In this document: positions 21,231-33,148 of the stretch, one piece after another
Position numbering within the stretch: the first letter of the stretch is position 1
Layout: each line of letters starts with the position of its first letter
Assembly (NCBI GenBank): GCA_037367405.1
Contig: JAZKJV010003126.1
Coordinates: forward strand, 62,001-126,000
Length of the DNA: 64,000 nucleotides
Reading direction: 5' to 3'
Source: Ottelia alismoides
Taxonomy: Eukaryota; Streptophyta; Magnoliopsida; Alismatales; Hydrocharitaceae
Position numbers and translations under genes: made by a program
The notes under the pieces: generated by a model
What the model was told of the DNA's origin: nothing
The model's input: the letters and a program-made list of their open reading frames with translations, nothing else
Databases searched by the model: none

Positions 21231-24200
21231 TGTTGATGCAGGATCTTCGAGGATTGGTTAATGGATAATATGAAGTCATTGTTATCCCCCAAAAAATCCC
21301 GCGACAAACAAACAGTATTTTTTTCTTCAAGCTGCAAAATTAACTAAAAGCGAATAATGAAGCAAGAGAAATGTTTTTGCTACTTATTTACCTGTATAGC
21401 GGACATGATCGAACTCAGGGAGGTTACAATTCCCGAAGGTTATTCAAATAATCGATGAAAATCAATTAAGAGAAAAGGCAGGAATCGCAAAGACAAACTA
21501 TCCTCGGTTTTTGTGGAATTTTTCTCTTTTTTATTTTTTTATTTTTTTTTATTTCTATAATTTTAAATTTTCTGATTTTCAAATTTTTAGTGATTTTAAT
21601 TTTGCATTTTTTTTAATTTCAAATAAAGAACAATATGCACAAGATAAGAAAAACGCGCACCAAACTCTTTTGTGTTTTTCAATTATATCAAAAATGATCA
21701 GAAAAATCAAGAGTAAATATTTTAGTGTTTAAAGTTTTTGAAATATTTTAGGGAATTTTTTAAAATTTTCAGATCTTTTTTTATTTTTTCTAAAAATCAA
21801 ATAGTTGCAAAAATGAGAAAAAGTGCACAGTCTGGAGTAATTTGCAACTTAAAAATATTTTAAGTGCCTAAAACTCCTGGCAATTATTTTTATGATGAAA
21901 TATATGCAAATATCTACAATCAGGAACTGAAATCACGATTTTTGGAATTTTGTAGAATTTTCTGTGATTTTTATAAGATTTTTGATGTTTTTCGATTTTT
22001 TGGGTTTTGAAAAGAATTAATGCGTGAAATTTGGATAGAAATTAAAAGACGATGAAATAAAACTACTCTATTTTTTTTAGTTTTTGGAGCAATATTCAAA
22101 TTTTTATGAAGTTCTTCCCTTTCTCTCTTGAAAGTCCTGCCTCCCTTGTGGATTGAGACTGGGGAGGTTGAGGGTCTCAGAGACTAGGTCAGCTATCCTG
22201 GCCCTGTCTACCTCTCTCTGATTGCTGGGATCTTCGATCTCTGACTAGCGCTTGAGCTCAACGTCCCGGCTGACTGGCCTCAGTCCTCCGCCGACTAGAG
22301 AAATTGCGAATTCTTCCCTTTCGCTGTGGAGCTCTTGGGCCTCATCATAGGAAGGTGATGAGTCCGGGACCTTCCTAACCAAAGAGCAAGTCCCTTTTTC
22401 AGTCTAATGCCAGATGGTATTAAGGGGATCAAGTCAGTAGGAAGTTGAGACTCCCCTGATTTTCCCAGAATTACTAGTTCAACGCCCTTTCTCTCTCATC
22501 TCAAATAATCGGCCTTCTCTTTTCTGCCGCATTCTGAAGCTAGTGAATAAAGTGAGATCAAGACTGAGGTTGTCTTCTCCTTTATTCGTCTTGAAGTCGC
22601 GCAATCCTCCCAGCGTCTCTGTCCGCAAGGGGATTTTTGAATTTCTGGAAGAGAAATAGATACTGTTTTTTATTTTTTAATAATAAGTAATGATGACAAA
22701 ATGCAATGAAAACTTTATGCTAAAAAGATAATCACATCACGAAATAGCATGATTTTTGGGAATTTTATTGACTAAAGGAAACATTTATTTTAATAACAAA
22801 AGCAAGCAAAATCAAGTCTGTAACACAAGGACTGAAATGCAGTTATTCACTGTTTGTTCATCAAATAAATAATAGCAATAAAATTCAGGATGAAAAATGT
22901 AAATTACCCAATAGAGATGACGTGATGCACGTGACTTTCCTGGCAACAGGACTTTTCTGTTATATTTAGAACTTCCGAGGGCGTTGAATGTAATTTACAC
23001 AAATGTACACGTGCAAGGCGCGTGCTTGATTCTGGCAGGGGCTATTTGGCGATTTCGAAAACTTCCAGGGACCGATGCGCAATTTTTCCAAAAAATATTT
23101 TAAAATGAACCTTAGGGTTCTCTTCCTTCATTGCTTCACAGATGAGCCAAGGGGATGGCCGTCGCCGCCAACGATGGGAGCCAAGGGGGCCGCGCGTCCA
23201 AAGCCAGCGGTGGAGGAGGAGACTCGGTCGGGCTTCGTGGCTCGCCGGGAACGCGCGGAAGAGGGTTTGGAATCGACGATGGCGCGGCGCTGAGGGTGCA
23301 GTTCCGCCACGCTCGGCTGAGGAGGGGTGCGCACGGGCGGAGAGCTTATGGAAGTGGCAGCTACGCAGTAATAGAGACGCAGCAGCGGGGGCTGGCCGCT
23401 GCGAGCCTCGCACGACGGGACTCAAGGGTTGGCGCAGCAGCGCGAAGGGGCTTCGTTCTTCCTGGCGGTGGTGGATGGGCTGGCGTCGCCTGCGTCTGGT
23501 TACGGAGGAAGACAGCAGAGATCACCTCACGGCAGGGTGGCGCACACGTGCACGGCGGCCGGACTCCTTGCGCGCGGAGGAGCTGGCGGGTTCCATACAG
23601 AGGAAGCTTCGCACAATGGCGGTTTCGCCGCGTCGAGCGGCGGAGGAGCGACGGGCGGAGGTCGGATGGGCGGCGGCGGTGCCGTCCTTTTTTATTTTTT
23701 TTACATTTTTTCCAATTGTAACAGTAATCAGTAATAATCAAAAAAAACTTCTTTTATGTTTTTTTGTAATTCCGAAATAGAGAAATTAAAAACAAAAAAT
23801 GTTTTTTTATATTTTTATTTTTTTTATTTAATTTTTTGATGATCCTGCAAAACAATTGTTAGAGAGAAAGAAAAAAAATATTTTTTATTTTTTTATTCTT
23901 TTTATTTATATACAAATTAGGATGCGAGCATGATGACTTGATTCCAAAAAAGAAAACGGAAGATGTGGATGAGTGCGGTTCTGCGGAAAATGAAGGATGG
24001 AATCGGATCTTCGACCACCATGTGTGGTCGGAGGTGGAAGATCGTACGAGGTAGAAAAGAACGTGGAGAGATCAAGAAAATAAGATGAAAACTCGAGATC
24101 AATGGTGAATCAATTTGTGATGGATTTTAAGATCTAGAAAAACAAAATGACAACGAAGAACAAATATGAGAAAATAAAACTACGATTAATCTAGGATAAA

Positions 24201-25415
24201 ACAAGAGAAAATGTGGATCTCACCATAGGAGCGGAAAAGACCTTGATCACCTCGACGAAGGCCGATTCGCTGTCACCGGACGGCTCGGAGGCTAGGTACC
24301 CTTCTGCGACAAGAAGACTCTCAGAGATTGGGCTCCTTTCACCAAAGATTGATCAAATTAAAATGATGGAGAAGGAACCATATAAATAGAAAAGATAATG
24401 GAGTTTGAAATTTGATTTTTTTTTTGAATTTTTAGATGAAGATAAGAGATAAGAGATAAAAAAATTGAAATGAGATAAATTAGCAAGATAAATATTTAAA
24501 AAAGTAACTATTTTTTTTTGTATTTTCGTCACTTTATTTTTTTGAAAAGTAAATGTTAATTTTTTATTTTTTTTTGTGATAGTTAAGAAAATGTACTATA
24601 CACATATGCTATATACATGTATGGCATTATATACATGGGTAAATAAGCAAACTAGATTTTAAAAAAAAATAATTTTTTAAATTTTTATTTTAAATAATTA
24701 GTAAAAATATTTACAAATATCTACAAAATACAATATGTACAAAATACATGGGAAAATTGCACAAACCACCCCAAAAAGCCAACTTTTCACACTTACTCCA
24801 AAAATTATGAATCACGGCCATTTTTAAGATAATTTAATTTAGAATACAATGGAAGTGAGTTTGGTTCAATTTGAGTTCATATGGAGCCGGAATTGGTTTT
24901 TTCAATTATCGCTTAGTGGCTTTTTCCAGGTGTGGTTGCTTTTATTCTGTACATGATTTAAGTATGCAATTATTTTTATTATTTAGAACACATTTTTATT
25001 TACAACTTTTGTTTTGAAAATTATTTTGTTTGAGGTCAATTTATGTATAAATAAATAATGTAGTATACAAATATACACAGCACACACATTTTTTTTGGAT
25101 TTTCTGATTAAGGACCCTATCTCCCCCTACTTTATTCCTGGTCGATCAGGTCAAGTCTTGACCTTCTCTCGAGGTTCGGGTCAGCCTGTATCTATTACAT
25201 ATATATATAGTCTTCCTCTTTTTTTGGTTTCTTTTCTTTATTTTTCCTTTCTTTCTTTATTTATTTATTTTAATTTAAAAATAATATACAAATATACAAT
25301 ATTTACATACAGATGCAAGTTAGTAAGAGCATGGAGTTAGTATTATATACATGTGTTTTATAAGGGATTTTAAGCTAAAATAAATGAATAAAGATAACGA
25401 ATCACATATTCATCA
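21231..25415 (-). mobile_element. Solo LTR of an Athila-like gypsy element, inserted in element B
   Basis: 4185 bp flanked by CCTAC at 21226-21230 and 25416-25420, with TG...CA ends. Read on the minus strand it starts TGATGAATATGTGATTC, close to the start of the gypsy LTR at 41442 (TGATGAATCTGTGATTC). Near its other end it shares a CCTCCCTGA-TTCGA stretch with 44670-44697. Internal order also agrees: AT-rich first third, GC-rich middle (23100-23700), then an AGAAAGTCC-like and GCACGTG-rich block (about 22990-22920). No internal gypsy sequence remains, so it arose by LTR-LTR recombination. Open frames in the GC-rich middle, up to 212 codons on one strand and 126 on the other, are composition artefacts. 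Confidence 0.8.
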
Positions 25416-26404
25416 CCTACCTGTCTTGCTCCCGACGATGCTACCATCTAATCTCCAGCGATGACCTATCGGCGACAAAGCACGACATCACACCCTGCAG
25501 CCCATCCACGGCAGCACTCCAACTCGCATAGCCCCTCATACTCCATGGCGGAGCTTCCCTCGCACTAGGCGGTGCATTTCATCGTGCACATACGGTGTGG
25601 GGCCCTCATCCGTGTCGCGCCACGCTCATGCCATTCCTGGCGGCGTTCCTCGTCGCCCACCACTTCTGCAATCCCTCAAAGCCCTCGCACAGGCGACACA
25701 TCCAGGCTCCATGCGCACCCACGGGAGGTGCATCCTCATCTAGTTGCGACATCGTGGTGCTGCTCCAGGCGGCACCCCTCCTTCCCTCTCTGGTGGTGAC
25801 TTCCTCTCTGGCAATAGGAACGGGTTCCCACGATGGGAACCCTCGAGAATCCTAGTGACGCATACACCCTCGGGAATGGGTTCCCGTGTGAAAAGGACTT
25901 GATGGTCCTTTAAAAAAAGGAGTGATGGAAAAGAGAGGCCCAAGTGGGTAGAAAAATTAGAAGGGCCATGTTATGTTGCTCCTTCATTAAAAAAAAGGAG
26001 TGCGTCATTCGTTTGGATGCAATTGCGGTCCATAGTTTAAAAAAAGGTGAGAGAGAGTTGATGTATGAAAAAAAGGCAGGCAAGAAAAAATGATGAAAAA
26101 AGGGAGTCAATGATGCCTTTGAAAAAAAAGAAGTAAATATGTGAAAAAAATGAAATTGAAAAACAAAAAGGTGAGAGATGAGTGTTTGTAAAAAATACAA
26201 TCCAAAAAAAATTGTTGAGGCTGCAAAAAAAGAGGAACAAATTTTTTTTTGATCCTTCATTATTCTCCCAACTTGGTCGTTTCTGACAAGCTTGGGAGAA
26301 AGTGGAAGTGATGGGTAGAGCATTTCTTGCTCTACCATTGTTGGGTAGTGGAGTCTTCCCTACCATTGTTTGCATTATTCGGTAGAGGTTTCTAAGTCCT
26401 ACCA

Positions 26405-26530
26405 TTGTTTGAGGCGCTCTATTTGAGTGACATATTTTTTGTGGAGTTCTCCAGAGGGAGACTCATTGTTTGAGGTGCTCTATTTGAGTACCTATGTTTT
26501 GTGGAGTTCTCCAGAGGGAGACCCATTGTT
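26405..26530 (+). repeat. Two-unit tandem repeat in element B
   Basis: A unit of about 62 bp containing GAGGCGCTCTATTTGAGT and TTCTCCAGAGGGAGAC occurs twice. Directly downstream, another unit of about 46 bp (GTGAACTCCACTATGT, then GGATATTCCCA) also occurs twice (26551-26632). Confidence 0.8.
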
Positions 26531-26922
26531 GGTTCCATCCTCTAGCGGTCGTGAACTCCACTATGTTTGGATATTCCCATGGTATGTTTTCATGGTTGTG
26601 AACTCCACTATGTATGGATATTCCCACGACGTTCTTGTTGGCCCTTCGGAGTGATGGAGCAGTCTTCGTTGAAGACATGTTGCGGGCCAGAGTACTCCAT
26701 GATGGAGACTCAATTGTTGATCAGATATCGCTGCGGATCACTATTAACACTCCAATCTCTAGTTCCTCTTCACCGGCATGACATGAGAAGCAACGTTCTC
26801 GGCAGCAATCGACATCGTGCATTGAGTTGATATTGTCTGTAGTGCCATTTACTTTGTATGTGAGTGAGTACATTCTTTCTGTTTATGCAAGCTCAGCATT
26901 GCAAGCTTAGCTTGAGGGGGAG

Positions 26923-27179
26923 TGTTGAAGAATGGTCTTGGTGGGTTATGTTTAGTCACACATCTTGGAGTGGTTACTTTTGATCACATTGATGGGGCTA
27001 TATAAAGAGCCCCACACCCATTGTAACCTTTGAGAAAGATTAATAGAAAATCAATCCTTTGAGGCAGTTCTACCGTGGTTTCATCCCGCTCCTTAGGGAG
27101 TAGGGTTCCACGTAAAATCAAAGTCTCTCTTTTTATATTATTCTTGCTTTGATTCGCTTCCGCATTTTATATTTCTACA
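26923..27179 (+). repeat. 3' LTR of element B
   Basis: 257 bp, preceded by the purine tract and followed by GAAGG. Confidence 0.9.
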
Positions 27180-27184
27180 GAAGG

Positions 27185-28706
27185 GATAGCTAGATTTCCA
27201 GCCACTATATATCTGGGGCTCAAATCTCTCCAAAAACCTTGTCTTCTTGGCTCTTCTTTTCTATGTGTTCCATCTTCGGAACGAAAAGGGCTCCTCCACT
27301 TTTTTCATCCACTCTGATTTGTTGATGTACCCTATACTAGGTCCCGTGGATCTCAACTTTTGGCCATTAGGAAGAAACAGCGGTCGAGCCCCCCCCCCCC
27401 CCACCCCAGTCACTGAAGCAGAATTTCAGACCATAGAGGAAATTAGGCTATGGGAAAAGGGGCACTCGTCACCTGTGTTCGGAATATATACCGGGCGAAT
27501 CGTCGATAGTATCCAGCCCTCAGATGAGGCTGACACTCACTATCATGGCCTATGCAGCCCTTTCTTAGGAACGTCGGATGTCCTGGACTCAGAGCTAGGA
27601 GTTAAGCAGCCAGGGGGCTCGCAGAGAGTGGTCCGTCTCGGGGAAAGATTGGAAATCCTCTCAATTTCTTTGATATTGATGTTCTTTTTATATATTAGGA
27701 TATTTCACTTTGATATTGAATATATATTAGTTGCGATGAGAGTGTTTCTGTTAGTAGTACGATGTTGTGGAGGGTTGTCAGATCTAACAAACTCAGGTAT
27801 ATATTATCTAATTGTTTGAGTTTTGATGCGTTCTAAATCAACTAATTTACAGCTCCAAATATCAAGGGAAATAAAGCGACTGGATCGGTAATACTCAAAG
27901 GTTTTAGTTGACAGTAGTCAAGCTAAATTTAGGAATGATACCTGAATTCCACTTCCTCTTCGATGAAGATCTCCATCGAATGTGCTCTTAACCTACTGCG
28001 CTTCTTGAATCTAAATCTCCTCTTGATGAATGGGCACCTTCCCGCACTTATCATGTGTTGGTTGATCCGATCCGGCTGAACCTGATTCTATCTCGATGTC
28101 TCCTTCTCTCCTTTGTCGTGTTTGACGAACTAAACTCAGCCTCACTCACTTATCTAAGCGAACTAACAAGAGATCAAATAATGCATGTTTAGCTGTCAAA
28201 CTAGGGATACATGTGTGGACTTTAGTAGAGGGGCGGCATGTGGATCGGAAAGGTGTTGGACGGGCAGCTGCTTTCTCGTGCGGCGACAGTTCCAGTGCTC
28301 TTCTGACTCTACTGATGTAGTGGCCAAAAGTGGGATCGTGTGCTGGTAGCGGATTTCTCTCTTGCGAGACTGCAATTACGCGAGAAATAAGTCAGAAGGA
28401 ATGCAAGGCTAGTTAATAGGGGGTTTGTGTACTGTCTCAGGCTAGCTGCTTTCCAAATTCCAAAAAAAATAAGAAGCAAAGCGAAGTCCCCAATATCAAA
28501 TATCTAGTATGAAGCCTAACTACTCCACTCTTTCTTTCCACTATTCCACTCTTGTGCTTAATTCACTACTCCAGTCTTGCCTGAGACTGCCTAAGCCATC
28601 CTGTGAGAGTACAAGGAGAGGGAACAACCTATTTGCTTGTGAGGGCAGCCGTGAGGGGGAATCTTCACGCAACAATAAAGGTTATCTGTCCATTAACGTC
28701 ATGAGT
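27185..28706. other. Possible organelle-derived DNA, right part
   Basis: Joins to 19960-20543 once element B is removed. It holds a 190-codon plus-strand frame at 27247-27819 that includes a 13-base C run (27391-27403). No domain is recognised in that frame and I do not call it a gene. From about 27820 the sequence may be a different unit. A mitochondrial origin is suspected from style only. Confidence 0.3.
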
Positions 28707-28867
28707 TGTATAGAGGGAGAAGGAATGAATTGATTAATGAGAAGCCGTAGAGTTCTCTTACTGGGGTTCTCTTATATAGGAGAGAACCCTATTGGGCAAA
28801 TTACAAGAAGAAGACAAAAGAAATATAAAATAAGAAAACAGTAATAAAGACAACAAATATCTCAACA
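28707..28867 (-). repeat. 3' LTR of the minus-strand copia
   Basis: 161 bp, ends TG...CA. A duplicated GGGTTCTCTTA stretch near 28757 makes it longer than its partner. Confidence 0.85.
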
Positions 28868-28884
28868 CTCCCCCTCAAGTTGGA

Positions 28885-30510
28885 GCGTAAATATCGATTA
28901 GACTCAGCTTGGAACATCTTTGATAAGGCCCTCTGGTTAGGGCCTTAATTAGAACATGTTACATATGTTGTTTGGTCTCCAGAGTTGACATGCATAGTGG
29001 CGATAAGACCCTTATGTATTATGCCACGAGTGTAGTGACAGTCCACCTCTATGTGCTTCGTCCTCTCATGAAATGCTGGGTTGTTGGCAATGAAAAGAGC
29101 AGTCTGATTGTCACATTGGAGGTGCATGGGAAGAGGCACCTCTATATAGTCAGGTCAGTAAGAAAAGATCTGATACACATCATCTATGTGCTAGCTTGCG
29201 CCATGGCCCTGTATTCTGACTCAACACTCGATCTGGCAACCATAATCTACTTCTTGCGCTTCCATGAAATCAGGGAATTCCCTATGAACACAGCAAAGCC
29301 TGAGGTAGACTTTCTATCCTTTGGACACCCAGCACAATCTGCATCGGCACATGTTGTAACTGAAAGAGAAGTGCCTCTCCGGAAAGAAGTCACATACCAG
29401 GTGATGTCTTCAGATATCTCGGAATCATATGGGTTGCATCGATATGTGCATGTCTGGGATGCTACATAAAGTGACTCACTTTGCTCATGGCAAAGGATAT
29501 ATCAGGCTTGGTAATAATCACATATAGTTGTTTGCCAACAAGCTCCTTGTACCTCCTCTTGCCGACCTCAGTATCATCATCATAGAGCTTCATGCTCGGG
29601 TCAATAGGAGAAGTGGCAGGTCTACAATCTGCCATGCCTGTCTATGAAAGAAGACATGTAACGTACTTCCTCTGAGTCATCACAACACCACGTTGGTTCC
29701 TGACAAACTCCAGTCCAAGGAAGTAACGTAAATGTCCATGGTTGTTGGTTACAAACTGCTGACCGAGGAAGTCCTTGGTACCCTGAATGCCCTGCTCGTC
29801 ATCCCCTGTAACAATAATGTCATCGACATAAACAAGAATGACAAGTACCTCTCTGGGTCCTCTGCACAAACAAGGAGTGACCGACAGTCGATCGCACAAA
29901 CCACTGTTGCTCTATCATATTCGAGAGCTTCTGGAACCATGCTCTTGGACTATGCTTAAGGTCATAGATAGCCTTGTGTAGCCTACAAACCTTCTGGCAC
30001 TCCCCCTCAGCAGCAAACCAAGGTAGCTACTACATGTAGACCTCCTCCTGTAGATCACCATAGAGGAAGGCATTCTTCACATCAAGCTAGTAAAGGGGTC
30101 AATCTCGTGTCACAGCAATAGAGAGTAGAATACGCAGAGTAGAATGCATGGCAACTGAAGAAAAAGTATCCTGGTAGTCTACCACATATATCTAGGTGAA
30201 CCCACGTACCACAAGTCTTGCCTTTTAGTGATCCACATTGTCATCCGCACGGTGTTTCACAGTGAAGACCCATTTGCATCCAACAACGGATGCGCCAACA
30301 AGAGCAGAAACAAGAATCCACGTACCACGTGACTATAGCGCGTCCATCTCCTCCTCCATATTTAACCTCCACTGGATGTCCTGAAGAGCCTCCTGATATG
30401 TTCGTGGTATCTCCACGGTTGATAGTGCCAAGGTAAATCTCCTGAAATCCTCTGACAGCATACTCAAGAAAACCTGGGTTGCAAGAGGATAGGTCGCACA
30501 CCAACATTTC
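28885..30510 (-). pseudogene. Reverse transcriptase and RNase H of the minus-strand copia
   Basis: The minus strand encodes SRWVFAVK-like text near 30270, the region of DVKNAFLY near 30085, YGLKQSP-like near 29955, VYVDDIIVTGDD (29838-29803, catalytic DD intact) and LRYFLGLEF near 29725. RNase H follows with the ADADYAGCPK region near 29330, SESEYRAMA-like near 29215 and [14 protein letters not shown] at 29073-29032. These pieces lie in different frames with several stops. The enzyme would copy the element RNA in cytoplasmic particles; this copy cannot produce it whole. Confidence 0.82.
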
Positions 30511-31502
30511 GGCTTAGCAGAGCAATCGGCACATCAAGATCTTCTGCCAAGTCTGTAACATGTGAGTTCCCCTCTTGAGAGGGTACCTGCTCATCTTGTA
30601 CGGAATCCTGCTACACAGACAACTCAATAGTGCCATCAGTAGAAATAATGTGCTCATTACATACCTGAGGCATGCTGGATGATGGGCAAGACCTGTGAGT
30701 AGGGGGAACCGAGCGAGACCTGTGAGTAAAAACACGTGGCAAAAACTGAGTCACGGTAGAAGGTGGAGCCACAGGAGCAGGTGTAGGTGGTGGTGGTGGT
30801 GGTGGTGGTATGACAGTAGGAGGTGAAGGCATGTTGATCAGCATCAGAGTTAGACAGAGCTAGTCTGTCACATATAGGAGAAAAATACATGATAAACTCA
30901 AAGAAAGTGACGCCAGCACTAATAAAGTACTTTCGCTTGAGCGGATCAAAGCAGCGGTACCCCTTCTGGGTATGAGAATAGCTGACAAAAATGCACTTGA
31001 CAGCTCTGGGAGAGGGCTTGTCACGACAGAACTAAATACACAAGGTATAAGGGAGAAAAGATCCTTCTCGGGAAATGTAATGGAGAAATGAATCTTCTCT
31101 CCCAACACAGACGAGGGCATGTGGTTCACCAAATAGCATGCAGTGAGGACAGCATCGCCCCGGTAAGCGTGAGGAGCACGACTCTGTATCAACAAGGTTC
31201 TAGTCACATCAAGTAAGTGGCGGCGTTTGCGCTCGGCAACACCGTTCTGCTAAGAAGTATAAGCACATGAGGTCTGGTGAACAATACCAAGAGATCTAAG
31301 CAACTCAGAAAGCAGTAAAGTGCAGAACTCTAAGGCATTATCAGAACAAAGGTATTTGACATTTGCAAAAAAAATATTCTTTACCTCATTAATAAAATAT
31401 TTGATCACATATCCAGCCTCAGACTTATTCTTTAATAAAAAGACCCAAGAAAGTCTAGAAAAGCCATCGATAGCAACTAGATAAAAACGGTGCCATTGGT
31501 GA
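30511..31502 (-). pseudogene. Integrase of the minus-strand copia
   Basis: HLDVWGPSRVPDH near 31535-31495 carries the first catalytic Asp. Next come DGFSRLSWVFLLKNKSEAG near 31470-31415, SDNALEF near 31345 (second Asp) and a stop-interrupted NGVAERK near 31240 (catalytic Glu). The C-terminal region LTACYLVNHMPSSVLGEK lies near 31155-31102. A threonine/proline-rich linker encoded by a GGT/TCC trinucleotide run (30785-30815) follows. The zinc-binding segment that normally precedes the first Asp is missing. Confidence 0.78.
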
Positions 31503-32625
31503 TCAGGAACACGACTCGGGCCCCAGACGTCTAAATGTATGTGGTATGGTCCAGTAGGATCTTAGATGTGCTCTGTCTCCACACAAGTGGTGGGAAGCAC
31601 AAGAGTCCATAATCCACTCTGTCATGTCTACATCAGTACTACCAGTAAAAGCATAGGCGATACCTGAGGAGCTCGAAGAGGCTCTGGTTGCAGCAGCGGT
31701 ATCTGTAGTGGTGTTGTCAGCAGTAGGAGTCATAATCTCTCGAATACGAGAGACAATATTATCCAGGCGACGATAGTCCTGGGAAGCTGGAGTCTCTGAA
31801 GGTGTAATATGTTCTGCTACGCAATTAGAAGTAGGATATCTATGCTTCTGGTAGCATGTATCCTCTGCATGTCCAGGCTGATGACAGTAAGTGCAAGGGT
31901 CATTTTGGCATCCATCGCCTCTGCCACGAGGGGTGTGTTCACTGTACTGGATCGTCCCTCTTCGTCCATGAGACATGGCCATCGTTGAAGAGGGCGGAGA
32001 AGTGGTTGTAGAAGACATGATAATCTGGCTGAGACGGCTATAGGCTTCCACTATGGGAGGTACAATAGCTCCACTAAGAAGCTGAGCACAGCATCATACT
32101 CTGTACCAAGTTTAGCCATGAAGACTCCAACCACCGTGGAGTTCATATACATCTTCTGTTGCTCAGTAGATGTTGTAATAAGCATGTAGCTATGAAGATT
32201 CTCGAACATGCCACGGAGCGAAGAGTAGTACAGGTGCAGAGGATGGCCATTCTACTTGGCATTGTAGATATCGAACTGTAACTGAAAAATCTTGGCCTCA
32301 TTCTTCGCTTGAGCATAGGTGGATGCCAAAATATCCGACATCACATAGGCGGTGGGCTGATTAAGAATATTATTGGTTATCTCTGTGGTGAGGGTCCCAC
32401 AAAGCCAAACACGTGCATACACGTCATCTTGCTTCCAAGAAGCATTTACCCTCGTCTTATCTGATGGCTCTGGATCTGTCAGGATCGGCTCATTGTTGTT
32501 GCACTACATGAGGGTGATAAACTGCACAGACCACAAGTCATAGTTGGTCCCATCAATCTTAACGATGGGAGCCAGGACCTTGAAGGTTCCGAACAAAAAA
32601 ATATCACCCTTATTCTCTAACATGA
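31503..32625 (-). pseudogene. gag and start of protease of the minus-strand copia
   Basis: Gag starts near 32622 (minus), with a TNYDLW motif near 32553. The capsid region is broken by stops until about 32051, where a 182-codon frame opens. It has a complete zinc knuckle CTYCHQPGHAEDTC (CX2CX4HX4C) near 31894-31853. Protease begins at WIMDSCASHHLCGD near 31625-31585, where the catalytic DSG is DSC. The text then jumps to the integrase start, losing the rest of protease and the integrase zinc region. The nested copia at 4820-9326 lost an overlapping region. Confidence 0.8.
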
Positions 32626-33136
32626 CGGACAAAGGGCTGAACAACGGAACTCAACTGAGGAGTAGACCTATATGAACAAGTCTACACGATCATACGGAGG
32701 ATGGGTTGTACGTGTAGACTCATACAACCATCCTCATCAATATTCATTGCTCTCTAGGGCTGAAAATGTGATTTATATGTCTGAAATCGTGTTCTCCGAT
32801 CAAAATCAGACCGAATCAAACTGCAGATTGAGTCGTAGGCGTGCACAGAGACGCACAGGAGAGCCAACAACGTCCCGAGGCCGGCCTGGGCGGTGGCCGG
32901 AGGGGCCTGATTGTGCCTTGAGCAGCAGCCGGAGGGGCCGGGCAGCAGCCTGGGTGGCCAGGGGCGACCTGTTTGTTCCATGGACGATGGCCGGAGGGGC
33001 CGGGCGACGGTCGGAGGGGGCGGGCGGCAACCTAGCAGTGGCCTGGGATGCGACTGGAGGGGTCGCGGCTGTCGGCGGTGGCCGATGGGTAGGGTTAGGG
33101 TTTAGTGGGATAAGGGAACTTCGGTCTAGGATTGTC
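32626..33136 (-). other. Leader of the minus-strand copia, GC-rich
   Basis: Untranslated leader with a GC-rich stretch (32870-33080) made of CCGGAGGGGCCGGGC-like imperfect units. The 172-codon plus-strand frame here (32672-33190) runs opposite to the element and is a by-product. Confidence 0.65.
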
Positions 33137-33148
33137 GCTCTGATACCA
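33137..33148 (-). promoter_or_regulatory. Primer-binding site of the minus-strand copia
   Basis: GCTCTGATACCA, exact reverse complement of the tRNA-iMet site, adjoining the LTR at 33149. Confidence 0.9.

Larger units (their letters stand above)
20544..27179 (+). mobile_element. Non-autonomous LTR retrotransposon, family member B, carrying a solo LTR
   Basis: LTRs of 256 and 257 bp (20544-20799, 26923-27179) with about 11 differences. Primer site TAGTATCAGAGC (20800-20811, one change from consensus), purine tract CTTGAGGGGGAG (26911-26922), GAAGG duplication. The LTR end CGCTTCCGCATTTTATATT, the phrase GGTTTCATCCCGCT and the first internal bases (GATTCTCGAGGAT) match element A read in reverse. 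The 6.1-kb interior contains a foreign 4185-bp solo LTR at 21231-25415. Without it and one CCTAC copy the interior is about 1.93 kb, close to the 2.05 kb of element A. No gag or pol domain is present. Confidence 0.88.

Noticed and set aside
23142..23780. 212-codon arginine-rich frame as a gene
   Set aside because: It lies in a GC-rich part of a solo LTR, overlaps equally long frames on the other strand, and has no recognisable domain.
30785..30815. GGT trinucleotide run as an independent repeat locus
   Set aside because: It encodes the proline/threonine-rich linker between integrase and RT on the minus strand; a similar linker occurs in the other copia at about 7277-7320.
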